Source: Olsenella uli (GTDB lineage Bacteria; Actinomycetota; Coriobacteriia; Coriobacteriales; Atopobiaceae). Taken from it: 64,000 nucleotides of DNA. Under the pieces are notes generated by a model that saw only the letters and a program-made list of their open reading frames with translations, did not search any database and had not been told where the DNA came from. Both the position numbers and the translations under genes were made by a program. Positions within the stretch are counted from its first letter, which is position 1, and each line of letters begins with the position of its first letter. The stretch spans positions 139,230 through 203,229 of the forward strand of contig NZ_CAAKON010000021.1 in NCBI RefSeq assembly GCF_901212655.1, given 5' to 3'. Positions 34,527-43,663 of this stretch are shown here, piece after piece.

Positions 34527-35825
34527 TTAGTCGCGCTCACGAAGTCCTCCAAATACCTCACGTGCAGCGTTGATCGTCGCGTCGATGTCGGCGTCGGTGT
34601 GGGCGGCGCTGACGAACAAGGCTTCGAACTGCGAGGGGGCAAGGTAGACGCCGCGGTCGAGCATGCCCGCAAAGTAGGCGGAGAAGGCGTCCGTGTCGCA
34701 GGCAAGAGCGTCGGCGTAGCAGCGCACGGGCTCTCCCGCGCTGAAGTACACGCAGGCCAGCGAGCCCACGCCCTGCACGACGGCGGCGCGCGCGCATGCC
34801 TGGGCAAGCCCCTGCGTCAGCCGCGCGGCGCGCTCGTCGAGCCGGTCGTAGAAGCCGGCGTCGGAGGAGATGATCTCGAGCTGCGCGGCGCCCGCAGCCA
34901 TGGCCACGGGGTTGCCCGAGAGGGTGCCGGCCTGGTAGACCGGGCCGGCCGGCGCCACGAGCTCCATGAGCTTGCGCGAGCCGCCGTAGGCACCCACGGG
35001 CATACCGGCGCCGATGACCTTGCCGTAGGTCACCAGGTCGGCATGCACGCCGAAGCGCTCCTGGGCGCCGCCCGCAGCCAGGCGGAACCCCGTGATGACC
35101 TCGTCGAAGATGAGCAGCGCGCCAGACGCGTCGCACAGCTTGCGCAGGCCCTCGAGAAAGCCCGCCTCGGGCGGTACGACACCCATGTTCGCGGCCACGG
35201 GCTCGACGATGACGCAGGCCACCTCGCCGGTGTTCTCGGCAAGCAGGCGCTCGACGCTCTCGAGGTCGTTATAGGTGGCGAGCAGGGTGTCGGCCGTCAC
35301 GGCCGCGGGCACGCCCGGCGAGTTGGGCACGCCACCGGTGAGGGCGCCCGAGCCGGCCTTGACGAGCATGCTGTCGACGTGGCCGTGGTAGCAGCCCTCG
35401 AACTTGATGACCTTGTCCCTGCGCGTCGCCGCGCGCGCGAGGCGCAGGGCGCTCATGACGGCCTCGGTGCCGGAGTTCACGAAGCGCACCATCTCCAGGC
35501 CCGGCACCATGCGGCACATGAGCCTGGCGAGGTCAGCCTCACCAGCCACGGACGCCCCGAAGGACAGTCCGCGCGAGGCGGCCGAGATCACGGCCTCGCG
35601 AATCGCGGGGTGGTTGTGCCCCAGGATGAGCGGGCCCCACGAGTCGACGTAGTCCACGTAGTCGTTGCCGTCGACGTCGATGATGTGCGACCCCTCGCCA
35701 CGAGCGATGAACGGCGGCTCAAGACCCACGCTTTGGTAGGCGCGAACCGGGCTGTCGACGCCCCCGGGAAGCACCTGGCGAGCCTCGGCGAACAGGCGAT
35801 GCGATGTCTCGTAGGTGAGGCTCAT
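34527..35825 (-). CDS. hemL: Glutamate-1-semialdehyde 2,1-aminomutase
   Basis: PLP enzyme making 5-aminolevulinate. PGGVDSPVRAYQSVG opens the protein, FDEVITGFRLAAGGAQE and the PLP lysine in TYGKVIGAGMPVGAYGG are present. Length 432. GGAAGGATCGG precedes the ATG at 35825, which overlaps the hemB stop by one base. Confidence 0.96.
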   Translation of the reverse strand: MSLTYETSHRLFAEARQVLPGGVDSPVRAYQSVGLEPPFIARGEGSHIIDVDGNDYVDYVDSWGPLILGHNHPAIREAVISAASRGLSFGASVAGEADLARLMCRMVPGLEMVRFVNSGTEAVMSALRLARAATRRDKVIKFEGCYHGHVDSMLVKAGSGALTGGVPNSPGVPAAVTADTLLATYNDLESVERLLAENTGEVACVIVEPVAANMGVVPPEAGFLEGLRKLCDASGALLIFDEVITGFRLAAGGAQERFGVHADLVTYGKVIGAGMPVGAYGGSRKLMELVAPAGPVYQAGTLSGNPVAMAAGAAQLEIISSDAGFYDRLDERAARLTQGLAQACARAAVVQGVGSLACVYFSAGEPVRCYADALACDTDAFSAYFAGMLDRGVYLAPSQFEALFVSAAHTDADIDATINAAREVFGGLRERD

Positions 35826-36808
35826 TATCCGATCCTTCCCTCGGCGATGGCGCCAGCGATGCGCTTGGCGTAGTAGGTGATGAGGATGTCAGCGCCGGCG
35901 CGGAAGATCGACACGGCGCTCTCGGAGACGATTGTGTCCTCGTCCACGAGGCCGGCCACGGCAGCGGCCTTCACCATCGCGTACTCGCCGCTCACCGAGT
36001 AGGCGGCAAGCGGCAGGTCGGTGGCCTCCTTGACGCGGCTGATGACGTCGAGGTAGGCAAGCGCGGGCTTGACCATGAGGATGTCGGCGCCCTGCTCGGC
36101 GTCGATGAGGCTCTCCTTGACGGCCTCGCGCACGTTGTGCGGGTCCATCTGGTAGCCCTTGCGATCGCCGTGCGCCGGCGCGGAGTCCGCGGCGCCTCGG
36201 AAGGGACCGTAGAAGGCCGAGGCGTACTTGGCCGAGTAGCTCATGATCGGGGCCTGGTCGTAGCCCGCCTCGTCAAGAGCGGAGCGAATGGCCGCCACCT
36301 GGTCGTCCATCATGGCCGAGGGAGCCACCATGTCGGCGCCGGCCGCCACCTGGGAGACGGCGGTCTGTGCAAGCAGCGGCAGAGTCTGGTCGTTGTCGGG
36401 GGCATCCCCCACGAGCACGCCGCAGTGGCCGTGGCTCGTGTACTCGCACAGGCACACGTCGCCGATGAGCATGACCTCGGGATAGCGCTCGCGGATGGCG
36501 CGCAGGCCCTGCTGCACGACACCGTTCTCGTCGTAGGCGCCGCGGCCGAGGGGATCCTTGTGGGCCGGCAGGCCAAAGAGGATGAACTTGTCGACGCCGG
36601 CCGCCAGGTGCTCCTCGACGGCCTCGCACACGCGGTCGGGCGAGTAGTGGTACTGGCCCGGGAGCGTGGTGATCTCGCTCTTGACGTTGGTGTCCTCCAC
36701 GACGAAGAGCGGGTAGATGAGGCTCGCGCTCGACAGGCGCGTCTCGCGCGTCAGGGCGCGAAGGGCGGGGGTACGGCGTAGGCGGCGCGGGCGAATGGGC
36801 TCTATCAC
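35825..36808 (-). CDS. hemB: Delta-aminolevulinic acid dehydratase (porphobilinogen synthase)
   Basis: Condenses two 5-aminolevulinates to porphobilinogen. The two Schiff-base lysine regions are SYSAKYASAFYGPFR and MVKPALAYLD. DVCLCEYTSHGHCG supplies the cysteine triad of a zinc-dependent active site. Length 327. The start appears to be GTG at 36808 with AAGGA 5 bp ahead. Confidence 0.96.
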   Translation of the reverse strand: MIEPIRPRRLRRTPALRALTRETRLSSASLIYPLFVVEDTNVKSEITTLPGQYHYSPDRVCEAVEEHLAAGVDKFILFGLPAHKDPLGRGAYDENGVVQQGLRAIRERYPEVMLIGDVCLCEYTSHGHCGVLVGDAPDNDQTLPLLAQTAVSQVAAGADMVAPSAMMDDQVAAIRSALDEAGYDQAPIMSYSAKYASAFYGPFRGAADSAPAHGDRKGYQMDPHNVREAVKESLIDAEQGADILMVKPALAYLDVISRVKEATDLPLAAYSVSGEYAMVKAAAVAGLVDEDTIVSESAVSIFRAGADILITYYAKRIAGAIAEGRIG

Positions 36809-36876
36809 AAAATCCTTCTTTCAGCCGAGGGGTCCTGGGATGTCGCGGGCCCCGGGTGGACGGGACGACTGGTGCC

Positions 36877-37932
36877 TCAGGCTGAGATGGCCTGGGCCTG
36901 CCCAAGGCGGCGGGCACGCTCGCTGCACCAGGTCTCGAAGTCTGTCAGATGCTCCTTGATGAGGTCATGGGCGGCATTGCGCGCGGAGGCGTTAAGGTCG
37001 GCCTCGGAGCCGTCGCGCATGTCGTCGAGGTTGAACAGGCGCACGCCCTCCACCTCGCCGCAGGCGAGCTCGATGTCCCTGGGCATGGCGAGGTCAACGA
37101 GGGCACGGGGGCGCGTCGCGAGCGCCTCGAACGCCGCGCGCGACACAGTGATGTGCTGGCTTCTGGTGGCGCTCACAACAAGGTCGCAGCCCTCCATGAA
37201 CGACATGCGGTCGTCGTAGGAGATGGTCTTGCAGCCGCGGGGAACCAGGGTGATGCCATGGCGGTAGGTGCGCAGGGTGATCGCGGTGTCGGCACCGCGC
37301 GCCACGAGCAGCTCGGCGGCAAGCCGTCCCATCTCGCCGTTGCCAATCACGAGCGCGCGCAGGCCGCGCAGGCCCGAGAGCTCGCGCTCGGCGAGGTCGA
37401 TGGCGGTGCGGGCGCACGATGTGCCCTCCTGGTGGAACTGCACCTGCGTTCGTACGGCCTTGCCGCAGGTCACGGCGAGGCGGAAGAGGGTCTCGAGCTC
37501 GGGCGTTATGCAGCCGGCCTCGCGCGCCGCCGTCTGGGCGCGGCGCACCTGAGAGATGATCTGGTCCTCCCCCAGCACCTGGGAGCGCAGGCCGCAGGAG
37601 ATGGTCATGAGCCGCCTGCAGGCCTCGGCGCCTGCGAGGGCGAACAGCTTGGGCACCATCGGCCGCTGCGTCTCGCCGTGGAGCGAGAGGGCCAGGTCGC
37701 GCACGGCGGTAGTGGCCCTGACGAGAAATGCTTCGTCGGTGAAGTCCTGACCTGCAGGCATGTCGAAGTAGGTCTCGAACCGGTTGCACGTCTTGAGCAG
37801 CACGCATCCGCGCGCGCCGAGACGAGCGATGGCCGCCTCCATGAAGGTAGTCTCGGCCGACTTGGGGATGGCGAACAGCTCGCGCACCTCCATGGAGGCC
37901 GACTCCCAGTCGATGCCAACAGCCACAACCAC
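36877..37932 (-). CDS. hemA: Glutamyl-tRNA reductase (short form)
   Basis: First committed step of the C5 pathway, reducing glutamyl-tRNA to glutamate semialdehyde. LLKTCNRFETYF has the catalytic cysteine near residue 49; GLRSQVLGEDQIISQVRRA and the NADPH-binding VIGNGEMGRLAAELL follow. At 351 residues it lacks most of the C-terminal dimerisation helix of the usual 400-450-residue enzyme, a form seen in some anaerobes. The start is GTG. Upstream at about 37985-38027 a hairpin could form in its leader. Confidence 0.92.
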   Translation of the reverse strand: MVVAVGIDWESASMEVRELFAIPKSAETTFMEAAIARLGARGCVLLKTCNRFETYFDMPAGQDFTDEAFLVRATTAVRDLALSLHGETQRPMVPKLFALAGAEACRRLMTISCGLRSQVLGEDQIISQVRRAQTAAREAGCITPELETLFRLAVTCGKAVRTQVQFHQEGTSCARTAIDLAERELSGLRGLRALVIGNGEMGRLAAELLVARGADTAITLRTYRHGITLVPRGCKTISYDDRMSFMEGCDLVVSATRSQHITVSRAAFEALATRPRALVDLAMPRDIELACGEVEGVRLFNLDDMRDGSEADLNASARNAAHDLIKEHLTDFETWCSERARRLGQAQAISA

Positions 37933-38156
37933 CGCACTACCTCGCTTTCTCGGACCCTTGGCCCGCCAGACGACCTAGAGTCAAGACAAGACCGAGGCGC
38001 GGCACCAGACGCGCCGACACCTCGGGCTACTAGGTTCACAATCTTCGAAAACTATATTCTACCGGGTACCAGAGCACGATATTCCCCCGAGAGGGCGACA
38101 TATTATTACCCGCACACGTCTCATTTTGACGGATTAACGCAAAAGCAGTCACAATC

Positions 38157-38186
38157 GGCCGGCGCATTGGGCGCAATGCGACGGCC
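38157..38186. terminator. Hairpin between pduB and hemA
   Basis: GGCCG-G-CGCATT pairs with AATGCG-A-CGGCC (38157-38168 with 38175-38186) around a GGGCGC loop. It is well placed to end pduAB transcription, although the following T run is weak (about TGCTTTTGCG on the minus strand). Beyond this and the GC-rich tail of pduB, 37933-38246 shows an AT-rich stretch at 38040-38140 that probably contains the hemA promoter, with no clear boxes. Confidence 0.5.
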
Positions 38187-38246
38187 GGCCGTGGCTGCTC
38201 TGGTGCGGGCGCCGCCGGGCACGCACGGCCCGGCGGCGGTGATCGC

Positions 38247-39062
38247 CTAGATGATGTACGGAGTCGTGGTGCTCTCGAGCGGCTCGGAGGGCTCCATGGC
38301 GCCCAGCACCTGCCTGCCGACCTCGCGGGCGGCGACGATGGCCTGCTTGACGGCGCCCGAGTCGCCGGAGAAGGTCGTGATGACCTCGTTGGAGAAGCTC
38401 GTGCCGTGGGCGGGGCTGGAGACCGAGACCACGTCGACCGTGGCCGCCTTGACGGCGGTGTCGCCGAGCAGCACGCCGATGGCCGCCGGGGCGCCCACCG
38501 TGATGCCGAAGGCCTTGCCCTCCGGGGCGCCGAAGGCCTTGGCCAGGGCGTGGGAGGCGCGGGCGGTGTACTGGAACTCCAGGTGGCCGGCGGAGTTGCC
38601 GTAGACATCGCCCATGGTGCGCTCGACGTCGGCCAGCGTCACCTCGACGGCGCGGCGGGCGTCGGAGACGTCCTCGGCGCCGAAGACGATGAGCGAGCCG
38701 TGGCCGGCGCCGCCCTCGGTGTCGCGGGGCAGCTCGATCTTGAGCACCTCGACGTTGGTGGCCTTGACGGCCTCGTCGGCCGCGAAGATCTGCGGGCCGG
38801 CGCCGGTGCGGTCGCCGACGATGCCGATGGAGCGGTACTTCGGGTCCAGGCCGAACTTCTCGTGGACCTGGCGGTCGACGTTGGCGATCACGAGGCCGAT
38901 GGTGTGGCCGATGGCGGTGCCCACGAACTCGGTGAGGTTGCAGGCGCCGGCCGGCTTCGGGGCGCCCTTGGCGACCGTGGAGCTGCTGGCGGTGTTGGGG
39001 GCGGCGGAGCCAAGCTGCTTGGCGACCTCGGCCATGACCTTGTTTACAAGCTCTTCGTTCAT
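38247..39062 (-). CDS. pduB: PduB-type bacterial microcompartment shell trimer protein (tandem BMC)
   Basis: A 271-residue BMC-T shell protein. After an amphipathic N-terminal helix (MNEELVNKVMAEVAKQLG) and a Ser/Ala-rich linker come two permuted BMC domains: FVGTAIGHTIGLVIANVD, SIGIVGDRTGAGPQIFAAD, and later AFGITVGAPAAIGVLLGD and VVSVSSPAHGTSFSNEVI. The short N-terminal helix is of the type that in PduB anchors enzyme cargo to the shell. It follows pduA by 36 bp. No diol dehydratase genes come after it; the next gene is hemA. Confidence 0.92.
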   Translation of the reverse strand: MNEELVNKVMAEVAKQLGSAAPNTASSSTVAKGAPKPAGACNLTEFVGTAIGHTIGLVIANVDRQVHEKFGLDPKYRSIGIVGDRTGAGPQIFAADEAVKATNVEVLKIELPRDTEGGAGHGSLIVFGAEDVSDARRAVEVTLADVERTMGDVYGNSAGHLEFQYTARASHALAKAFGAPEGKAFGITVGAPAAIGVLLGDTAVKAATVDVVSVSSPAHGTSFSNEVITTFSGDSGAVKQAIVAAREVGRQVLGAMEPSEPLESTTTPYII

Positions 39063-39098
39063 TGCATTCCCTTCTTAAGAAAGGCGATAAGCCATGTG

Positions 39099-39386
39099 CT
39101 AGGCCTGGACCTCAGGGTGCGGAAGGATCTTCTCGACGTCAGTGTGCGGGCGCGGGATGACGTGCGTCGACACGACCTGACCAACCTTCTCGGCCGAGGC
39201 CGAGCCGGCGTCGACGGCAGCCTTGACCGCGCCCACGTCGCCGCGGACCATGACGGTCACCAGGCCGCTGCCGATCTTCTCGTAGCCGACCAGCGAGACG
39301 TTGGCGGACTTGACCATGGAATCGGCGGCCTCGATGGCGCCGACGAGACCCTTGGTCTCGACCATGCCCAGAGCTTCACTCTGCAT
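39099..39386 (-). CDS. pduA: PduA-type microcompartment shell hexamer protein (BMC-H)
   Basis: A 95-residue BMC-H protein starting [19 protein letters not shown], with the hexamer-edge lysine stretch and the pore-forming [18 protein letters not shown]. The tail [15 protein letters not shown] is typical of PduA/PduJ. AAGGAGG precedes the ATG at 39386. It begins a two-gene unit with pduB; promoter signals must lie in the 489 bp upstream. Confidence 0.93.
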   Translation of the reverse strand: MQSEALGMVETKGLVGAIEAADSMVKSANVSLVGYEKIGSGLVTVMVRGDVGAVKAAVDAGSASAEKVGQVVSTHVIPRPHTDVEKILPHPEVQA

Positions 39387-39499
39387 ATAGAACCTCCTTG
39401 TGACATGCACCAATACCTACCCGCGCCCTCCGTCGCTCTCGCGTCCCCAAGGCACAGGTCCCTTCACCAATAAGTTTGCATCTGTAACCACTTGGAAAA

Positions 39500-39549
39500 T
39501 TTGTCGCCACAGGGCAACTTCTGGCGCATAAGAGTGTCATTTTGTGCCA
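39500..39549. promoter_or_regulatory. Candidate activator sites upstream of pduA
   Basis: Two similar words, TTTGTCGCCA (39500-39509) and TTTTGTGCCA (39540-39549), lie in the same orientation 40 bp apart, close to four helical turns, in the region upstream of pduA. Spaced direct repeats suit an AraC-type activator such as the one encoded at 41055. The rest of 39387-39760 shows no gene. Confidence 0.3.
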
Positions 39550-39764
39550 TGAAAGTACCCCTTGTCATCCCGCTCCCTCGAAAGGGCAAGGGGAGACGGT
39601 ATAAAACCCACGGCTCCAGGGGTTGACGGGGCACAGGCGCCAGCAGATGGCGTATGACCGACACGTGGTCTCCAGTGGATAAGGTATGGCATCCGGTAGA
39701 TGGCGGGCGGCTGCCGTCAGACGGCACGTGGTCGTCGACGGACGCCGCGAGCGGGCGCCAATGC

Positions 39765-39804
39765 AAAAAACCCGTGGCTATGCGGGCGAACGCATGGCCA
39801 CGGG
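39765..39804 (-). terminator. Intrinsic terminator of the alcohol dehydrogenase gene
   Basis: On the minus strand CCCGTGGC-ATGCG pairs with CGCAT-GCCACGGG (arms 39804-39792 and 39783-39771) and is followed by six T residues. It separates adh transcription from pduAB. Confidence 0.85.
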
Positions 39805-39875
39805 CAAAGGGCCCTGAATAGCAGAGAAACACGCAAGGACCGTCTAGGTCGTGAGGTACGATAGCAGGAGAGGGA

Positions 39876-41015
39876 CTATCGGACCAACAGCTTCTCGAGC
39901 AAAGCAGAAGCCTGATTCTCGTTTACATCACGAGGATTGGTAGCCGTGGTGGGGTCTGCCACGGCAAGCTTCGCCAACTCGGGAAGCTGTGCCTTTGCCT
40001 CGGCAACGTCGACACCGCACTGCTTAAGGGTCGCAGGCTCGCCAACGGAACGACACAGCCTGTCCACCTCGCGGGCAAGGCTACTCGCGCCCAGACGGAC
40101 GGTTGCCGCGCTAAACCCAAGAATCTTCGCAAGGTGGGCATATTTGATGGCCGCACGGCTGTACTGCCCATTGCGTGCGCCCTCAAGATCGGCATTGAAC
40201 GCAATAACATGGGGCAGAAGCAGTTGACAGCAGCGACCGTGAGGCAGATGGAAGCGAGCGCCAATGGCGTGGGCGGCGCCGTGGTTGACGCCGAGGCCCG
40301 CGCGGTTGAACGCAAGGCCCGCCAGGCAGGCGGCGTTGCTCATCTTCTCGCGCGCCTCGAGGTCGCTGCCGTCCTTGTGGCAGCGCGGGAGGTACTCGAA
40401 GATGAGCTGGGCGGCCTTCTCGGCCCAAGCGTCAGTGAAGTCGCTCGCGTCGGTCGAGACGTAGGCCTCGATGGCGTGCGTAAGCGCGTCGAGCCCCGTG
40501 TCGGCGGTGATCGCCGGCGGGACCGACTCGGTGAGTTCGGGGTCGAGGATGGCCTCGGTGGCCGCGAGGTCGGGGTTGGCCAGCGGGTACTTGACGCCCT
40601 GGGCAGGGTTGGTGATGACCGCGTAGTCGGTCACCTCAGAGCCCGTGCCGCTCGTGGTGGGAATAGCGATGAGGGGCAGCTGCTCCGCGGCGCCGGAGGC
40701 ATCGCGGTAGATGGCGCGGATGGCCTTCGCGGCGTCGATCGACGAGCCGCCACCAAGCGCAACGATAACCTCGGCGTCGAGCTCCTCGAGCGCCTTGACG
40801 CCCTGGGCGACAACGTCGATGGGAGGCTCGGGCACAACCTTGTCATAAACCTTGGTGGTGCAGTTGGTGAGGTGGGACGCAACCTTGTCCGCCGTTCCAG
40901 AGCTCGCCATGAAGCCGTCCGTGACGATGAGCACCCGCTTGTCACTGATATCGGCAAGCCTGCCGAGCGCACCCGAACCAAAGTAGACGCTCGTCTTGAC
41001 GCTGCAATCCTGCAT
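39876..41015 (-). CDS. Iron-containing alcohol dehydrogenase, PduQ/EutG-like
   Basis: NADH-dependent reduction of an aldehyde (propanal or acetaldehyde) to the alcohol, recycling NAD inside or beside the microcompartment. GGGSSIDAAKAI is the NAD site; metal-binding residues lie in DALTHAIEAY and NHGAAHAIGARFHLPHGR. Length 379. GAGGGGA precedes the ATG. It sits between the regulators and the shell genes, which favours PduQ over a general fermentative enzyme. Confidence 0.85.
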   Translation of the reverse strand: MQDCSVKTSVYFGSGALGRLADISDKRVLIVTDGFMASSGTADKVASHLTNCTTKVYDKVVPEPPIDVVAQGVKALEELDAEVIVALGGGSSIDAAKAIRAIYRDASGAAEQLPLIAIPTTSGTGSEVTDYAVITNPAQGVKYPLANPDLAATEAILDPELTESVPPAITADTGLDALTHAIEAYVSTDASDFTDAWAEKAAQLIFEYLPRCHKDGSDLEAREKMSNAACLAGLAFNRAGLGVNHGAAHAIGARFHLPHGRCCQLLLPHVIAFNADLEGARNGQYSRAAIKYAHLAKILGFSAATVRLGASSLAREVDRLCRSVGEPATLKQCGVDVAEAKAQLPELAKLAVADPTTATNPRDVNENQASALLEKLLVR

Positions 41016-41054
41016 TCTGTCCCCTCTCGAGCCTGGCTGCGTCGCAGCCGATGT

Positions 41055-42131
41055 CTAATCCAAGGACAATCTCTTGTGCGTGCCGTTCTGCTCTCGATAC
41101 TCGCTCGGCGTGATGCCCAGGTGCTTCTTGAACACCTTGCTGAAGTAGTTGGCCCCGTTGTAGGAGAGCTCGCGCGCAATGACCGTGACCGAGGCGTCGC
41201 TCTCGCTCAGCATGAGCTTTGCGTACTCGAGCTTGTTCTCGGTCATATAGTTCACGAAGCTCACGCCGGTCTCACGCTTGAAGTACTTGCTGAAGTAGCT
41301 CGGAGACATGCTCGCGTAGCGTGCAGCCTCCACAAGCGTGAAGTCGACATGGACGCTGCGGTCGAGCTTCGTGACGATCCGCTGCATCGGGCTCACGCCC
41401 GAAAGCCCCTCCTTCTCCACAAGGTCGAACAACCTGCCGATGAGTTTCTCGAACACCGCGTACGCATCGTAGCGATATCCCATCTGTACCTGCTCGAAGC
41501 GGAAGGTCGCGCGCCCGAGGTAGGTCTTTGCGTCGTAGGCGCACGTAGGCCCATATTCACCCGCGAGTCCCACGACACCTGCCGCGAAGGCAAGCATGCT
41601 ATCCGCTATTTCTTGAGCATTCTCCAAGCTGTCGTAGAGCGAATCAACGTACTCTCTTGTGGCTTGAAAGCACTTTTTGTACTTATACGCTCGCAAATTT
41701 TCGCCTATCCAGCGAACGCTGCGCTCGCGGCGCCAGTCCATGCGCGACTCCTGGATGTCGCTGCCGGGCTTGGAGAGGATGACGTGCACGGCCGCGACGA
41801 GCCAGTCGGGCCGGTAGGGCTTGAGCAGGTAGTCGGTGGCGCCCAGGCGCCAAACGCTGCTCGAGACCTCCTTGTTGGCGGCCGCTGAGGTGACGAGCAC
41901 CGCCATGCCAGGGCAGAGCTTGAGGCACTTCGAGAGGAACGTGCAGTACGCATAGGTGAAGCAGGGCACATCGGCAACGAGCAGATCGGCCCCGTTGAGC
42001 TTGAGACGTGCGTAGGCATGGTCGAAGGTGTCCGCACACGCGGGCGCGTTGTCTTCAAGCGACGGCGTCAGGGTGTTCTTCATCAAGCGAAGCTCGCGCG
42101 GGTTCTCGGCAAACAGCAGGACGCTACTCAT
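41055..42131 (-). CDS. Response-regulator-like AraC family transcription factor
   Basis: A 358-residue protein. Residues 1-120 look like a receiver domain with a candidate phospho-acceptor in LLVADVPC and the lysine in YLLKPYRPD. The usual N-terminal acidic pair is reduced to AEN, so phosphorylation is uncertain. A linker helix region follows, and the last 100 residues form two AraC helix-turn-helix motifs (TLVEAARYASMSPSYFSKYF, VIARELSYNGANYFSKVFK). It follows the PocR-domain sensor by about 10 bp. I prefer ATG 42131 over the GTG at 42140. Likely target: pduAB, adh and perhaps the cob/hem genes. Confidence 0.85.
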   Translation of the reverse strand: MSSVLLFAENPRELRLMKNTLTPSLEDNAPACADTFDHAYARLKLNGADLLVADVPCFTYAYCTFLSKCLKLCPGMAVLVTSAAANKEVSSSVWRLGATDYLLKPYRPDWLVAAVHVILSKPGSDIQESRMDWRRERSVRWIGENLRAYKYKKCFQATREYVDSLYDSLENAQEIADSMLAFAAGVVGLAGEYGPTCAYDAKTYLGRATFRFEQVQMGYRYDAYAVFEKLIGRLFDLVEKEGLSGVSPMQRIVTKLDRSVHVDFTLVEAARYASMSPSYFSKYFKRETGVSFVNYMTENKLEYAKLMLSESDASVTVIARELSYNGANYFSKVFKKHLGITPSEYREQNGTHKRLSLD

Positions 42132-42141
42132 CGAAGCCACC

Positions 42142-43386
42142 TCACTCCCCGCTCGAAAGCGGCAACTTGAAGCTCACGACACACCCGCGCTCATCGTCAT
42201 TGGCGCTCGGAGAGACGACGAAGCCTGAGGCCCCGAGCCCGAGGTCACGCAGGTGCCGGTCGGCGTCGACGAGCGTGAAACTGAGGTTGAGACCCTCGAG
42301 CCTGCCGTCGATGGCCTGGCGCATGGCTGAGACGCCCATGCGGTTCTGGGCGACGCGCACCTCGACGCACTTGTCGCCCTCGGTGCAGTCAACGAGCACG
42401 ATACAAGGGTTCTCGGCCGTGGCGTCCCAAGGGTCGTCGAGGGCGGTTAGGATGATGGGGCGCAAGACCATGAAGGGGCACGGCACGAGCGACAGGCGCT
42501 CGGGAGAGCGCACGGCATAGTCAATGGGGGTCGGCAGGCGCGTCGACAGCAGGTGCAACAGCATCTTGACGTGCGCCGTCTCCTCCCCCAGCGTCACGAG
42601 CGAGCACTCGGTCTCGAGCACGTAGCGCGAGGCGTCGACGAAGTCGAGCAGCAAGGAGTCGGTGGACGCGGCCTGCTCCTCGATGGCCATGGCGTGCAGC
42701 TCGCTTAGAACGGGGAAGAAGCAGCGGAAGACCTCCTCGAGCCTCCGTGCGCCCTCGACCCTGCTGCGCAGCCTCCGCTGGGCGTCGCCAAGCTGGGCAT
42801 GGAGGCTCATAAGCTCCTGGTCCTTGTCGCGCACGACCTCGTCGAGCTCGGCCGCGGTCTTCGCGAGCTCACCGCCGACGATGGAGGAGATGATGTTGCG
42901 CACGGTCTCGGCGATGGCAACGAGCCGGTCGAACTCGATGGGCTGAATCTGGTCCCTGGCCGCGAGCAGCTCGACGGAGCTGTAGACCTCGCGGTCCTCC
43001 GGGACGACGCTCTGAATGCCGCCGTCGGGTTCATCGATGACCTTGACCTGGCCGGCAAGCACCGCGCCGAGATAGGTGTCGCCCGCCACGATGGGCACCG
43101 CGAAGTCGACGAGCCCTGCGTGGCAGCGATAGATGCAGGGCTCCGACGACATCGCAGAGCGAATGCCGCCGAAGGCGTCGCAGCGCTCGCACATGGCACA
43201 GAACTCGGGGTTGCTGCGTCCTATGCGGCAGTGCTCGGTAAAGCCGCTCCTGCGCGTGATAGGCGTGCCGTGATAGTCAACGGCAACCAGGGCGACGCCA
43301 AAAGCCTTGGAACAGGCGTCCATAACCTTCTGGAGATGTTCAGTATCGACGTAGTCGGTGATGCCCCCGGCTTTCGTCCCGGCCAT
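42142..43386 (-). CDS. PocR-domain sensor with degenerate LytS/YesM-type kinase region
   Basis: Residues 12-170 form a PocR sensory domain with its cysteine-rich core (CAMCERCDAFGG, CIYRCHAGLVDFAVPI, YLGAVLAGQV), which in PocR senses 1,2-propanediol-like ligands. A coiled coil (about 185-230) follows. The last 180 residues resemble a LytS-type dimerisation and ATPase unit, but I find neither the PHFLFN phospho-acceptor box nor normal N and G boxes. There is no membrane segment. It is probably a ligand-binding partner of the AraC-type regulator rather than an active kinase. Transcribed from a good promoter at 43461-43490. Confidence 0.8.
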   Translation of the reverse strand: MAGTKAGGITDYVDTEHLQKVMDACSKAFGVALVAVDYHGTPITRRSGFTEHCRIGRSNPEFCAMCERCDAFGGIRSAMSSEPCIYRCHAGLVDFAVPIVAGDTYLGAVLAGQVKVIDEPDGGIQSVVPEDREVYSSVELLAARDQIQPIEFDRLVAIAETVRNIISSIVGGELAKTAAELDEVVRDKDQELMSLHAQLGDAQRRLRSRVEGARRLEEVFRCFFPVLSELHAMAIEEQAASTDSLLLDFVDASRYVLETECSLVTLGEETAHVKMLLHLLSTRLPTPIDYAVRSPERLSLVPCPFMVLRPIILTALDDPWDATAENPCIVLVDCTEGDKCVEVRVAQNRMGVSAMRQAIDGRLEGLNLSFTLVDADRHLRDLGLGASGFVVSPSANDDERGCVVSFKLPLSSGE

Positions 43387-43460
43387 GTGGAGGTTCCCTT
43401 CGCGTGAGATGTAAACCTGGTTTCAAGTGTTAACGAACGCACAGAAAACCATTACTCAAA

Positions 43461-43490
43461 AGTATGGTACGGGTAAATATTTGCTGTCAA
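43461..43490 (-). promoter_or_regulatory. Promoter of the PocR-sensor/AraC operon
   Basis: On the minus strand a perfect -35 TTGACA (43490-43485) is followed after 18 bp by CATACT (43466-43461), 75 bp upstream of the start codon, in an AT-rich stretch unusual for this genome. The remaining sequence up to the pckA terminator shows no gene. Confidence 0.65.
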
Positions 43491-43599
43491 TAAAAAAATG
43501 CCACGTTAGACCAATACAACTAAGGGACCCTTCCTGGTGGTAACCCACAATGTATGAACACTATAGGTCGATTAGACGCGCTATATAGAGGTTTCTACG

Positions 43600-43639
43600 A
43601 AAAAAGGACGGCTGCACGACGCATGCCGCACAGCCGTCC
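43600..43639 (-). terminator. pckA intrinsic terminator
   Basis: On the minus strand GGACGGCTG pairs with CAGCCGTCC at the ends of a long stem (43639-43606), followed by six T residues, 25 bp after the pckA stop codon. Confidence 0.85.
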
Positions 43640-43663
43640 TCGCCCAAGGTGGGCAAAAAAGTG

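Noticed and set aside
39464..39832. Minus-strand frame of 122 codons upstream of pduA
   Set aside because: Begins inside the adh terminator, has no ribosome-binding site or domain, and covers the likely pduA promoter region.
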